A stretch of DNA of 64,000 bases from JAAYJR01 sp964563975 (GCA_964563975.1 CAZLZJ010000002.1:1-64000); one strand, 5' to 3'; positions 35,016 through 43,239 are shown, numbered from the stretch's first letter. Notes: generated by a model from the letters alone, not told the origin. Program-made: numbers and translations.

Positions 35016-35129
35016 ATGAGTCTCATTCTTCCGAAAACGTTAATAATTAAAAAGAGAGACTTGAAGTTTATTTTAACAGGAAAGGCTAAAGAAGGTCTTT
35101 CCAAAAACCCTCAAATATATGAAAATTAA
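35016..35129 (+). CDS. Possible 37-residue leader peptide overlapping the lipoprotein start
   Basis: ATG 35016 to TAA 35127-35129 encodes MSLILPKTLIIKKRDLKF and ILTGKAKEGLSKNPQIYEN, a basic peptide. A purine-rich GGGAG lies 5 bp ahead of its start, which is notable because such sites are rare in this window. The frame ends 11 bp inside the following lipoprotein gene, so translation of one could control the other. A hairpin GGAAAG/CTTTCC (about 35080-35103) falls within it. Not recognised as any known family; chance cannot be excluded. Confidence 0.4.
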   Translation: MSLILPKTLIIKKRDLKFILTGKAKEGLSKNPQIYEN

Positions 35130-35958
35130 AGTTGTTAAGTTTAATTTCGCACAACTGCTGATGGTTGTATTTTTATTTGTCTCTTTTATTGCATGTGACA
35201 GGGATGAAGCCCTGCAGGAGGTTGCATTCTTTGATTATGAACAGATTGGTGTTATTCATAATAGAGGTATTGATTATGTTTTTAATTATGTTAAAGAAAA
35301 AACAGTACATTGTAAGCCTGAAATGAAAACCGGGGAAGCACTTCTCCATTTGGTAGAGGAGGGTACTCGTGAGTTTTTAAAAAAGAGTGATTTATTTGAT
35401 GAACCCGGGATGGAAATTGCATTGGAGGAATCAAAAAAGCCGTTTATATTTTATAATGATTGCTTAAAGGATAACTTGAAATCATCAACAATGACAAGTG
35501 TGTGCCTTTCAGAAATTGAAGCTTTGCTGACACACAATCAGAAGGCTATCCTGATCGAGATGGATGAAATTTTTAATGGAAATATTTGGGATATTCAGGA
35601 AGTTACCTCCTCTTTGGAGGCTCTTGAGAAGAAAATTATTTCTGAATGTTCAGAGGAGGAAAAACATATATTGTTATGTGCAACTTCAATCGGGCGTCAC
35701 TCTTTTCAATACTGGTCAAACAATTTTGATTTGTGGTTTGATGAATTCGGCCCTGATATTAAATTTAAAAAGGCTCAGTTCAACTGGGCTGAAGTGGGTA
35801 AGAATGATGTTGCTTATGGGATTGGAGGGGGCATAAGCGGAGCAGTTATCGGAGGATCAGTCACTCTTGGAGTTCTGGCGATTCCGGGTTGGGCGGTAGG
35901 TGCAATTGGCGGAGCTATCTCCGGATCTGCAGGCAATGCAATTTTGCAGGTGTGGTAG
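35119..35958 (+). CDS. Lipoprotein with C-terminal glycine zipper, unknown function
   Basis: 279 residues, not recognised. A lipoprotein signal runs to the lipobox FIAC (C26). Residues 27-230 are mostly helical and charged with five further cysteines (in VHCKP, YNDCL, SVCLS, SECSE, LLCAT). The last 48 residues (232-279) are a hydrophobic glycine-rich stretch with repeated GxxxG spacing (GGGISGAVIGG, GAIGGAISGSAG), like glycine zippers of membrane-inserting or pore-forming proteins and of some bacteriocins. This suggests membrane insertion of the tail. It is monocistronic or preceded by a small overlapping frame, with a strong hairpin 55 bp downstream. Confidence 0.7.
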   Translation: MKIKVVKFNFAQLLMVVFLFVSFIACDRDEALQEVAFFDYEQIGVIHNRGIDYVFNYVKEKTVHCKPEMKTGEALLHLVEEGTREFLKKSDLFDEPGMEIALEESKKPFIFYNDCLKDNLKSSTMTSVCLSEIEALLTHNQKAILIEMDEIFNGNIWDIQEVTSSLEALEKKIISECSEEEKHILLCATSIGRHSFQYWSNNFDLWFDEFGPDIKFKKAQFNWAEVGKNDVAYGIGGGISGAVIGGSVTLGVLAIPGWAVGAIGGAISGSAGNAILQVW

Positions 35959-36013
35959 AATGGTAATTAATATTACAAAATTTTAAATGAATTGTTAGTT
36001 TGTACTTGATAAC

Positions 36014-36051
36014 TTCGGAACACTGAATTGATACTAATTCAGTGTTCCGAA
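36014..36051. repeat. Perfect 16-bp inverted repeat (hairpin)
   Basis: Arms TTCGGAACACTGAATT (36014-36029) and AATTCAGTGTTCCGAA (36036-36051) are perfectly complementary around the loop GATACT. It would form a very stable RNA hairpin, but there is no U-run on either side (an A-run follows on the plus strand), so it is not a standard terminator. It could stabilise the 3' end of the lipoprotein mRNA or be a protein-binding site. Confidence 0.85.
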
Positions 36052-36103
36052 ACAAAAAAAGGGAAAAAATGACATAAGATGATTTTTTTCTGGAAAAAGC
36101 TCC

Positions 36104-36198
36104 ATCTGCTGCACTAACTTTATTAAACGAATAGGAATGACCTAAGTTTCATATTAAGCACAGCAGATTATTGAGTTAAAGCCAGAGAGTATGAAACT
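36104..36198 (+). other. Interleaved inverted repeats, possible pseudoknotted RNA
   Basis: ATCTGCTG (36104-36111) pairs with CAGCAGAT (36161-36168), and AGTTTCATA (36145-36153) pairs with TATGAAACT (36190-36198). The two helices interleave, as in an H-type pseudoknot. The pairs are short and could arise by chance in AT-rich DNA. Confidence 0.25.
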
Positions 36199-36203
36199 GG
36201 TAT

Positions 36204-36265
36204 TTCGATTTTAACCGTGACCCCGGGAGAATTATTAAAACATATGCGAGCAAGCTATACTATAT
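36204..36265 (+). repeat. Dispersed intergenic repeat, copy 3
   Basis: TCGATTTTAACCGTGACCCC, then GAATTATTAAAACAT, then the exact core ATGCGAGCAAGCTAT at 36244-36258, then TATCTTTA five bases later in the -7 position. The core ends exactly 33 bp before ATG 36292, the same distance as in copies 1 and 4. Confidence 0.7.
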
Positions 36266-36291
36266 CTTTAATAATAAACAATTTTAATAGT

Positions 36292-36378
36292 ATGAATCTA
36301 CATGACGTTTTAAAACGCCCAAGCAATGAAAATTTGGGAACTGTTATAAATATTAACAACAAATTAATTTACGTATGA
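36292..36378 (+). CDS. Possible 28-residue peptide coupled to the next gene
   Basis: ATG 36292 to TGA 36376-36378 encodes MNLHDVLKRPSNENLG and TVININNKLIYV. Two things argue it is real: its ATG stands exactly 33 bp from the repeat core, as for two long genes in this window, and its stop overlaps the next start as ATGA. It is too short to assign a family. Confidence 0.4.
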   Translation: MNLHDVLKRPSNENLGTVININNKLIYV

Positions 36379-36560
36379 AAAAATTCAAAATTTTGATTGC
36401 ATTTTTTTTGTGTTGGCTGGTAAGTTCCGGTACATTGTATCTTTTAAATATTTTGTGGCCTTTAAATGAAAACCTGCCGGTTAAAAATCTAATTATCAAC
36501 ACTTTTTTTATGTCTGTAATTATTATTGTAATACTTTTGGCAACCCGAAACCGGAAATGA
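36375..36560 (+). CDS. Small two-helix membrane protein, unknown
   Basis: 61 residues with two hydrophobic segments (about 5-27, KILIAFFLCWLVSSGTLYLL, and 39-56, LIINTFFMSVIIIVILLA) and a basic end TRNRK. Not recognised. Starts inside the stop of the 28-codon frame and is followed 24 bp later by a terminator-like hairpin, so the pair makes a compact transcription unit driven by the repeat-associated region upstream. Confidence 0.55.
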   Translation: MKKFKILIAFFLCWLVSSGTLYLLNILWPLNENLPVKNLIINTFFMSVIIIVILLATRNRK

Positions 36561-36583
36561 TAAAAAAGTGTAAATTTGATCAT

Positions 36584-36625
36584 ATGGTGAGGCGGCAGGA
36601 TAAACCTGCAAAGCCTCGCCATTTT
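36584..36625 (+). terminator. Terminator-like hairpin after the small membrane protein
   Basis: Nested stem ATGGTGAGGC/GCCTCGCCAT (36584-36593 with 36613-36622, one G-U) and GCAGG/CCTGC (36595-36599 with 36605-36609), followed by a short TTTT. GC-rich against an AT-rich background. Confidence 0.6.
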
Positions 36626-36694
36626 CAGCGGCAAAATTATTGAATTCACTAACAACTGCTTAGAGGGATTCATGAAAATATATAAAATATAATA

Positions 36695-38263
36695 ATGAAT
36701 AGAAATAGCAGCGCTATATTTTTGACAGCTTTGGTTGTCATCTCTTTATTATACGGATATCACAGAATAATAGAGTTACCTCCCTATTCAATTCATCAGT
36801 GGAGGCAAACTGACGGATTAAGTATTGCACTGAACTACTATAAAGAGGGGATGAACTTCTTCGAACCCAAGATGCATTTTAACTATTCTGAAGGGGGTAA
36901 AGGCGTGGGCGAGTTTCCTATTATATATTATATAGATGCTTTGATCTGGAAAATAACAGGGCAATCCTCTTTTGCTGCCAGATTAGTTAATCTTCTACTG
37001 AGCTTTTCCGGCTTTATTATTTTGTATAAAGCTATTTACAAAATAATAAATTACCGCTTTCCGGCAATTATTATACCGCTTTTTATATTTAGTTCTCCTC
37101 TGATAGCTTTTTATTCTAACAATTTCCTGGTAAATGTTCCTGCTTTATCTTTAATATTTATTTGCTGGTATTTTTTTGTAAGATATTATACGGATAAAAA
37201 ACTCAGATATCTTGCCCTGTTTGCATTTTTTGCAACAATGTCAGTGCTTTTAAGGAGTACAATGTTTATAGGAGTAGTGCCGGTTTTTATTTTGTTCTTT
37301 TTAGAAAAGATAGGTTATTTTAAAAAAAAGATATTTGTTAACGACTTCCGTCTGGAAGGATTACTTCTTTTAACACCTTGCATTTTCCTGTTTATATGGC
37401 TGCTATTTATACGCAACTACAATGCATCAAGCAATTCGGTTTATTTTTTAACAACAATAAGACCTGTTTGGGAATTGGGAAAGGAAGAGATTTTAAAAAC
37501 CTGGCATATGTTTACAGGTAATATTATGTTTACTATATATAATCCCGGAATACTGTTTATTATTGGAATTTCAATTATTCTGATGCTCCTGGTTATTACA
37601 AAATTAAACAGGTACTTAGTGGTTTTTAATATCTCAATATTAATTTCTCTTTTATTATATATGCTTTTGTGGTATGCAAATCTGGATGTGCATGATTACT
37701 ATTTAATTGAACTGTTTTTACTTATTCCGCCACTTTATCTGTCATTAGTCATCTTTTTTAAAAAATATTTAACAGTAATTTTTAATTCATGGATAACTAA
37801 AACCCTGATTTTGTTAATTTTGATTTTTTCAGTGGGTGACAGTACTGTAAAAGTCAGATTGAAATATAATTTAACAGATAGTTTTGTCAGTCAGATGCTG
37901 CTTTCGGAAAGAGAAATTGATAAGTGGGATTGGTATCATTGGGATTACGAATCTAAGTTCAGAGCATATGAAACCATTAAACCATATTTAAGAAGTATTG
38001 GGATAAAACGGGATGATATTGTTGTAAGTATACCGGATCAGTCACCCAATATCTCTTTATATTTCATGGATCAAAAGGGGTTCACTTCATTATATCAGGA
38101 AGGGAAATCAATTAAAGAGCAACTTGACTGTTTTATTGGCAGGAATGCTGAATATTTAATTATTAACGATACAACGTTATACCAAAAGGAGGAGTTTAGC
38201 GAGTATCTTAAAAAGAAGATTGGCAGCTATAAAAATATTGAGATTTTTAAATTGCAGGAGTGA
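36695..38263 (+). CDS. GT-C fold membrane glycosyltransferase (GT39/ArnT-like)
   Basis: Integral inner-membrane transferase that probably moves a sugar from a lipid-phosphate donor onto a lipid or protein outside the membrane. 522 residues. After the first membrane helix come PPYSIHQWRQTDGLSIALNY, where the acidic residue follows WRQT, and GEFPIIYYIDALIWKITG, both typical of the GT39/ArnT group. About 10-11 hydrophobic segments follow to residue 390, then a soluble C-terminal part to 522. No sugar or pathway neighbours, so the substrate is unknown. The first-loop Asp is the likely catalytic base. Confidence 0.78.
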   Translation: MNRNSSAIFLTALVVISLLYGYHRIIELPPYSIHQWRQTDGLSIALNYYKEGMNFFEPKMHFNYSEGGKGVGEFPIIYYIDALIWKITGQSSFAARLVNLLLSFSGFIILYKAIYKIINYRFPAIIIPLFIFSSPLIAFYSNNFLVNVPALSLIFICWYFFVRYYTDKKLRYLALFAFFATMSVLLRSTMFIGVVPVFILFFLEKIGYFKKKIFVNDFRLEGLLLLTPCIFLFIWLLFIRNYNASSNSVYFLTTIRPVWELGKEEILKTWHMFTGNIMFTIYNPGILFIIGISIILMLLVITKLNRYLVVFNISILISLLLYMLLWYANLDVHDYYLIELFLLIPPLYLSLVIFFKKYLTVIFNSWITKTLILLILIFSVGDSTVKVRLKYNLTDSFVSQMLLSEREIDKWDWYHWDYESKFRAYETIKPYLRSIGIKRDDIVVSIPDQSPNISLYFMDQKGFTSLYQEGKSIKEQLDCFIGRNAEYLIINDTTLYQKEEFSEYLKKKIGSYKNIEIFKLQE

Positions 38264-38319
38264 TAAATATATTTAAATAATGTTTGTTATTTTGCGCCAC
38301 AAAATGAAAAATTATTTAA

Positions 38320-38646
38320 ATGAATTGGATACTTTTAGTTATAGCTGGCTTATTTGAAATTGGTTTTGCATTTTGCCTTGGAAAAGCCAGAGAATCTTCC
38401 GGATTAATTGCTGCTTCGTGGTATGCCGGTTTTGCAATATGTGCTGCAATAAGTGGATATTTATTGATAAAAGTAACCAGGCACTTGCCAATTGGCACAG
38501 CTTATGCCGTATGGACAGGAATAGGAGCGGCCGGAACCGTGCTTTTGGGTATTCTGGTTTTTAATGAGCCTGCAGACTTTTGGAGACTCTTTTTTATAAC
38601 AATGCTGATCCTTTCAATAATCGGATTAAAAACAGTCTCGGCCTGA
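38320..38646 (+). CDS. SMR-family exporter, Gdx/SugE-type
   Basis: Small proton-coupled exporter; Gdx subtype exports guanidinium. 108 residues, four membrane helices, central Glu13 in AGLFEIGFAFCL, and the subtype motif PIGTAYAVWTGIGAAGTVLLGI (in pieces) as in SugE. The KARESSG loop differs from E. coli, so specificity is not certain. No guanidine riboswitch is seen in the short upstream gap. It ends 8 bp before the convergent acyltransferase gene. Confidence 0.85.
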   Translation: MNWILLVIAGLFEIGFAFCLGKARESSGLIAASWYAGFAICAAISGYLLIKVTRHLPIGTAYAVWTGIGAAGTVLLGILVFNEPADFWRLFFITMLILSIIGLKTVSA

Positions 38647-38654
38647 TTTGCACA

Positions 38655-39593
38655 TTATATGGTAAGAGGTATATCCGGAGGCCTTTTATGTTTCCAACGG
38701 CGATGAGACCACAGGTAGTATTCAGGTTCATTTTTTATGATCTCTTCCATTTTGCGAACATATGCTAATATTATTTCATTTGGTTCAACAGCAGAAGGTT
38801 TTTCAATGAGTGTGCTAAAGTAAATATCATATCTGCCTCTGCCTCTTTTTTTAGTATTCTGAAAAATTATCGGGGCGTCTGTTTTAACGGCAATTTTTTC
38901 AGGCCCTGAAAAAAAAGGAGCTTCACGATTAAGAAATATGGTCCACAGCTTTGAATTAGCAGGTGCAGTCTGGTCTGCACCCAACCATAGTGCCGAAGGA
39001 GAATTATTACGATTAATATCAAATACAACTCTTGCTGATTTATCAACAGGTATACATTTGCCTCCCCATCTTTCTCTTGAGTGGATAAGGAATTTTTCAA
39101 ATACTTTATTTCCCCTGACAGGACTATAAAGCATCAGTAATCTGTAATTTAACATTTTCTGAAAAAAACTTGCCCATTCCCAGTTATTGTGGTGCATGGC
39201 AAGAACGATGATACTTTTGTTTTTATATGAATAGCTGTTCATCATATCCAGACCGTGAATAGTTAATCTTTTATTTAGTTCGTTTTCACTGATTGTGTGC
39301 AATTTTACAGTTTCCAAAATCAGGTCTGAAAGATGCTTGTAATACTTTTTCATGATTATCCGGATCTCTCTATTTGATTTTTCAGGAAATGCATAATGTA
39401 AGTTTTCTAATATTACTTTACGCCGGTATTTGATTATTTTGCTTAATATCAGATATAGCAAATCCGATAAAAGATAGATTACACTGAAAGGCAAATAAGA
39501 TATTAAGAGCAAAAAAGTTGTTAATATTTTATTGAAAAATATATTTAAAGGAGCGTTGGAATTTTCAGGTTTTGTCTTTTGTTTTCTACTCAT
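38655..39593 (-). CDS. LpxL/HtrB-family lipid A acyltransferase
   Basis: Adds a secondary acyl chain to lipid A at the inner membrane. 312 residues with an N-terminal membrane anchor (about 22-50), the catalytic HX4E motif in AMHHNNWEWASFF near residue 134, the SALWLGADQTAP segment near 205, and a C-terminal YYLWSHRRWKHKRP, all typical of the family. Slightly longer N-terminus than E. coli LpxL with a basic start MSRKQKTKPEN. Stands alone, divergent from the GDPD gene. Confidence 0.9.
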   Translation of the reverse strand: MSRKQKTKPENSNAPLNIFFNKILTTFLLLISYLPFSVIYLLSDLLYLILSKIIKYRRKVILENLHYAFPEKSNREIRIIMKKYYKHLSDLILETVKLHTISENELNKRLTIHGLDMMNSYSYKNKSIIVLAMHHNNWEWASFFQKMLNYRLLMLYSPVRGNKVFEKFLIHSRERWGGKCIPVDKSARVVFDINRNNSPSALWLGADQTAPANSKLWTIFLNREAPFFSGPEKIAVKTDAPIIFQNTKKRGRGRYDIYFSTLIEKPSAVEPNEIILAYVRKMEEIIKNEPEYYLWSHRRWKHKRPPDIPLTI

Positions 39594-39665
39594 TTGCTAT
39601 GTAATAATTTTTTACAATAATAGTTAAAAATAATTTTTAACTTGCGCATAATTTAAAACTATGAT

Positions 39666-40445
39666 ATGAGGACATCTTTGATTTTTATAATAATGACTAT
39701 TTGGTCCGTGGGGCTTTTTGCCCAGCCATATTATATTGCTCACAGGGGTGCATCCTATCTTGCCCCTGAAAATACTGTTGCTTCTGCTCAGCTGGCATGG
39801 GAACTTGGTGCCGATGCAGTTGAAATTGATATTTATCTGTCGAGCGACAATAAAATAATGGTAATTCATGATAACAACACTAAGAGGATTTCCGGGAATA
39901 AAGACAATCTGCTTGTCCGTTCAACTACATCTGACCGGCTGCGCCGGGTTGATGCGGGTTTATGGAAGGGAGAACAGTTTAAGGGTGAAAAAATCCCTTT
40001 TTTATCAGAAATAATTGAAACTGTTCCTGAAGGAAAGATTCTTGTTGTGGAAATTAAGTGCGGAAGCGAAATAATCCCCGAATTGAAAAAATGTATTGCA
40101 AGTAGCGGTAAAGAGGAACAAATGGTGTTTATAAGTTTTGGGTGGGAAACAATTATAGATACGAAAGAGGCTTTTCCGGGAAATAAATGTTATTGGCTCA
40201 GTTCAGATAAATCAGTACTTAAAAAGAAGATCAAAGAGGTTGCCGGCAACGGCCTTACAGGAGTTAATCTGCATTACTCCGTTATAGATAAAAAGATTGT
40301 AAGGTCTGCAAAAGCAAAAGGCCTTGATGTTCTTTCATGGACCATTGATGACCCGGCTGAAGCCAAACGTCTTATTGGCATTGGTGTTTACGGTATAACT
40401 ACCAACAGGCCTGCCTGGTTGAAAAACCAGCTTGGAAATAATTAA
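39666..40445 (+). CDS. Glycerophosphodiester phosphodiesterase, secreted
   Basis: Hydrolyses glycerophosphodiesters from phospholipid breakdown to glycerol 3-phosphate, probably in the periplasm. 259 residues: signal peptide MRTSLIFIIMTIWSVGLFAQ, then YYIAHRGASYLAPENTVAS (catalytic HRG and ENT), GADAVEIDIYLSSDN (metal Glu and Asp), MVIHDNNTKRISG (second catalytic His), and VEIKCG, ending with GITTNRPAWL. All active-site residues of GDPD are present. Length is normal. Confidence 0.92.
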   Translation: MRTSLIFIIMTIWSVGLFAQPYYIAHRGASYLAPENTVASAQLAWELGADAVEIDIYLSSDNKIMVIHDNNTKRISGNKDNLLVRSTTSDRLRRVDAGLWKGEQFKGEKIPFLSEIIETVPEGKILVVEIKCGSEIIPELKKCIASSGKEEQMVFISFGWETIIDTKEAFPGNKCYWLSSDKSVLKKKIKEVAGNGLTGVNLHYSVIDKKIVRSAKAKGLDVLSWTIDDPAEAKRLIGIGVYGITTNRPAWLKNQLGNN

Positions 40446-40562
40446 TATTGATCGTCTGATCAGCCGGAGGTTTATATCTTAAATACAGAGATTGAAAGTA
40501 TATCAATTCCGGTGTAAGTAAAAGAAAAGTTTATCTTTTTCCAATAAAAAATCTCTTTATAA

Positions 40563-40955
40563 TCAGGAGATATTTTCTATAACTTTCTTTAATTTTTTTT
40601 GAATTTCTCCGGCAATCTCTTTTACAATCTTGTTGTTGACAGGCATCATTAAAATAACTGAATCTATTGCTGCTACTTCAATTTTACCTTTAAGGTTTTC
40701 CTGCACAACAACATTGCATGGCAAAAGTACCCCTAATTGAGGTTCCTGCTGAAGAGCCAAATAGGCATAATGCGGATTACATGCTCCCAATATTCTGTAC
40801 TTTCTGAAGTTTACATGGATTTTATTCTTGAAGATATTCTGTACGTCAATATCTGCGGTTACTCCAAATCCCTCTTTAGCCAGTCCGGCTTTAACTGTTT
40901 CTAAAACCTCTTCAAAGCTTTTTCCTGATATGACAGTTTTAAAAAAGTAACTCAT
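40563..40955 (-). CDS. DUF302-domain protein
   Basis: 130 residues, cytoplasmic, function unknown. Matches DUF302: SFEEVLETVKAGLAKEGFGV near the start, then YRILGACNPHYAYLALQ and EPQLGVLLPCNVVVQE, with the conserved Cys in GACNP and PCNV. The family is often linked to redox or metal stress but no such neighbour is here. C-terminus is lysine-rich (KKLKKVIENIS). Confidence 0.85.
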   Translation of the reverse strand: MSYFFKTVISGKSFEEVLETVKAGLAKEGFGVTADIDVQNIFKNKIHVNFRKYRILGACNPHYAYLALQQEPQLGVLLPCNVVVQENLKGKIEVAAIDSVILMMPVNNKIVKEIAGEIQKKLKKVIENIS

Positions 40956-41031
40956 TTTTTATGTTGATCAAATTTTAAAATAGAACTGAAAGGCATTTTA
41001 AAGAGAACATAAATGTCTTCAAATTGTTCTA

Positions 41032-42174
41032 ATGATTTTCTATCTTGTGCAAAATTTATTTTTAATATTCAGTAAAGTGAAGAAGTATTTATTATTGGTA
41101 ACAGTAGTTGCTTTTTTTGCCTGTAACAGGCAGAAAGATAATGGATTTGAGATAAAAGTTAATCTTACCGGCTCACAGGGTAAAATCCTTTTGGAAAAGA
41201 GGAATGGAAATGATTGGATTCCTGTTGATACAGCTGAGATTAAAGATGGGTTGGCCATATTAAAAGGTGAGGTTAAATATCCGGAAGATTATTATATATC
41301 TATTTTGGGAGAGGAACCTAAAACAGTTGTTTTTGTCGAGAATACCGGAATAACAGTTACAGGGCATGCAGATTCATTGGAAAATGTCAGGGTTGCCGGA
41401 TCAAAAACACATGACGAATATAACAGGATAAATACCCGGATAAGAGAGATAGGGGAAGAGTATATTGGATTGTATCAACAGGCAAGGAGTGCAGGAAATT
41501 CGGGAGATACCGAAAAGGCCGGACAACTTATGAAAAAAGTGCAGGAGCTGTACAACGGCGTTTTAAATCTTCAGAAAGATTTTATAAAAAACAATCCTGA
41601 TTCTTATGCCGTTCCTTACTTTTTGAACAGGATACAATATGGATTGGAGATTGAGGAGTTGGATGAACTGGTTACGGGTATCAGTGAGGAGGTGTTAAGT
41701 GTTCCATCTCTGGCTGAATTGAAGGAGAGGGTAGATAAAATGAGATCTTTTACAATAGGTAAAGCTGCACCTGATTTTGTAATGAACGACCCTCAGGGAA
41801 ATCCTGTAAGATTTTCTGATGTTTATTCAAAGAATAAATATACTCTGCTTGACTTTTGGGCGGCTTGGTGCGGGCCTTGCAGAACGGAGAATCCAAATGT
41901 TGTGGCTGTATATAATGATTATAAAAACAGAGGCTTTGGTGTATTCGGAGTGTCGCTCGATCGTGATAAGCAGGCCTGGTTGAAAGCAATAGAAGATGAT
42001 AAGCTTGCCTGGACTCATGTTTCTGACCTGGCCTACTGGAATAATGCGGTTGCACGTATGTATCTTATCAGTTCAATACCTTCGAATCTCATTGTTGATC
42101 AACATGGTAAGATAGTGGCCAGGAATAAGAGGGCAGAAGAGCTGAGGCAAACTGTTTCCGGTTTGCTTGAGTGA
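41032..42174 (+). CDS. TlpA/ResA-like thiol-disulfide lipoprotein with DUF4369
   Basis: Periplasmic redox protein. 380 residues: lipoprotein signal ending VVAFFAC, a DUF4369-type beta domain (about 35-125), a helical linker, then a TlpA/AhpC-type thioredoxin domain from about 240 with GKAAPDFVMNDPQGNPVRFS, DFWAAWCGPCRTENPN (active-site CGPC) and the cis-Pro in ISSIPSNLIVD. Start is uncertain: ATG 41032 gives an odd hydrophobic extension, while GTG 41077 (codon 16) gives a clean lipoprotein signal of 15 residues before Cys. Such proteins are common in Bacteroidota. Confidence 0.85.
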   Translation: MIFYLVQNLFLIFSKVKKYLLLVTVVAFFACNRQKDNGFEIKVNLTGSQGKILLEKRNGNDWIPVDTAEIKDGLAILKGEVKYPEDYYISILGEEPKTVVFVENTGITVTGHADSLENVRVAGSKTHDEYNRINTRIREIGEEYIGLYQQARSAGNSGDTEKAGQLMKKVQELYNGVLNLQKDFIKNNPDSYAVPYFLNRIQYGLEIEELDELVTGISEEVLSVPSLAELKERVDKMRSFTIGKAAPDFVMNDPQGNPVRFSDVYSKNKYTLLDFWAAWCGPCRTENPNVVAVYNDYKNRGFGVFGVSLDRDKQAWLKAIEDDKLAWTHVSDLAYWNNAVARMYLISSIPSNLIVDQHGKIVARNKRAEELRQTVSGLLE

Positions 42175-42244
42175 TTTATGCCAAATGGATTATTGGTAAT
42201 ATTTATCACTGTTGCAGGAGTGTTCCTTTTCTTTTTAAAATGAT

Positions 42245-42252
42245 TACTTTTG
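42245..42252 (+). promoter_or_regulatory. -7 box in front of fmt
   Basis: TACTTTTG fits TAnnTTTG exactly, 16 bp before the fmt ATG, so the leader would be very short. No good -33 element is visible at the usual distance. Confidence 0.3.
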
Positions 42253-42267
42253 TTTAAAAATATTTTA

Positions 42268-43239
42268 ATGACAGGAAAAGAACTAAGTATTGTTTTTATG
42301 GGGACTCCTGCTTTTGCTGTAACCAGCTTGGAAGAGTTGACGGGAGGTGGTTATAATATTACTGCAGTTGTTACAGCACCCGATAAGCAGGCAGGCCGCG
42401 GACAAAAACTTACAGAGTCTGCAGTAAAAAAATATGCTCTCAGGGAAAATATACCTGTTCTCCAACCGGAAAAATTAAAAGATCCCGGATTTATTGAAGA
42501 GTTGAAACTGCTTAATGCTGATCTTTTTATAGTTGTTGCCTTCAGGATGCTTCCTGAAGTTGTTTGGAAGATGCCCCGCTTGGGGACATTTAACCTGCAT
42601 GCTTCCCTGTTGCCTCAGTATCGCGGGGCAGCTCCTCTTAACTGGGCCATAATAAATGGTGAAACTAAATCAGGAGTAACTACTTTTATGATTGATCATG
42701 AAATTGATAAAGGTAAAGTGCTTTTGCAAAAGGAGTGCAGTATAGGAGAAAATGATACAGTTGGAGATTTGCATGACAAGTTGATGAAGATAGGGGCAGA
42801 TTTGGTAATAGACACAATAGAAGGGATTGCTGAAGGAGATTTAAAACCAGTTGATCAGTCAGAGTTATATGTTAAAAATAGCATTAAGCTTGCCCCAAAG
42901 TTGTTTAAAGAGGATTGTAAAATTGATTGGTTTGCTGATTCTGAAAAAGTCAGGAACTTAATTCGCGGTCTTTCACCTCATCCTGCTGCCTGGGCTAACC
43001 TTGTACATACGAAATCAGGAAGAACCATTCCTTGTAAAATTTATCTTACACTTCCGGTAATTTCAGTTGAAAATGGCGTTCCGGGTACAATTGATTCAGA
43101 TGGGGAGTCTTATTTGAATGTAGCTTGTGCAAATGGGTGGCTGGAAATTAAAAATATTCAGCTTTCCGGAAAAAAGAGATTAGAAACAAGCTCTTTTCTG
43201 AGAGGATTCAGGAATATATCAGACTATCGTTTTGAATGA
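42268..43239 (+). CDS. fmt: Methionyl-tRNA formyltransferase
   Basis: Formylates initiator Met-tRNA. 323 residues from ATG 42268 (MTGKELSIVFMGTPAFAV); a TTG six codons upstream falls in a -7 promoter box. Catalytic domain with HASLLPQYRGAAPLNWAIINGE (in pieces; formyl-folate site Asn, His) and Asp in TTFMIDHEIDKGKVL; C-terminal tRNA-binding domain from about 205. Full length. Confidence 0.95.
   Translation: MTGKELSIVFMGTPAFAVTSLEELTGGGYNITAVVTAPDKQAGRGQKLTESAVKKYALRENIPVLQPEKLKDPGFIEELKLLNADLFIVVAFRMLPEVVWKMPRLGTFNLHASLLPQYRGAAPLNWAIINGETKSGVTTFMIDHEIDKGKVLLQKECSIGENDTVGDLHDKLMKIGADLVIDTIEGIAEGDLKPVDQSELYVKNSIKLAPKLFKEDCKIDWFADSEKVRNLIRGLSPHPAAWANLVHTKSGRTIPCKIYLTLPVISVENGVPGTIDSDGESYLNVACANGWLEIKNIQLSGKKRLETSSFLRGFRNISDYRFE

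Noticed and set aside
35959..36694. Reading the lipoprotein and the 61-residue membrane protein as a toxin-immunity pair
   Set aside because: They are over 400 bp apart with a strong hairpin between them and separate upstream signals; there is no direct evidence for linkage.
38264..38319. Guanidine riboswitch in front of the Gdx-like exporter
   Set aside because: The 56-bp gap lacks the paired ACGR-loop hairpins of the short class and is too short for the others.
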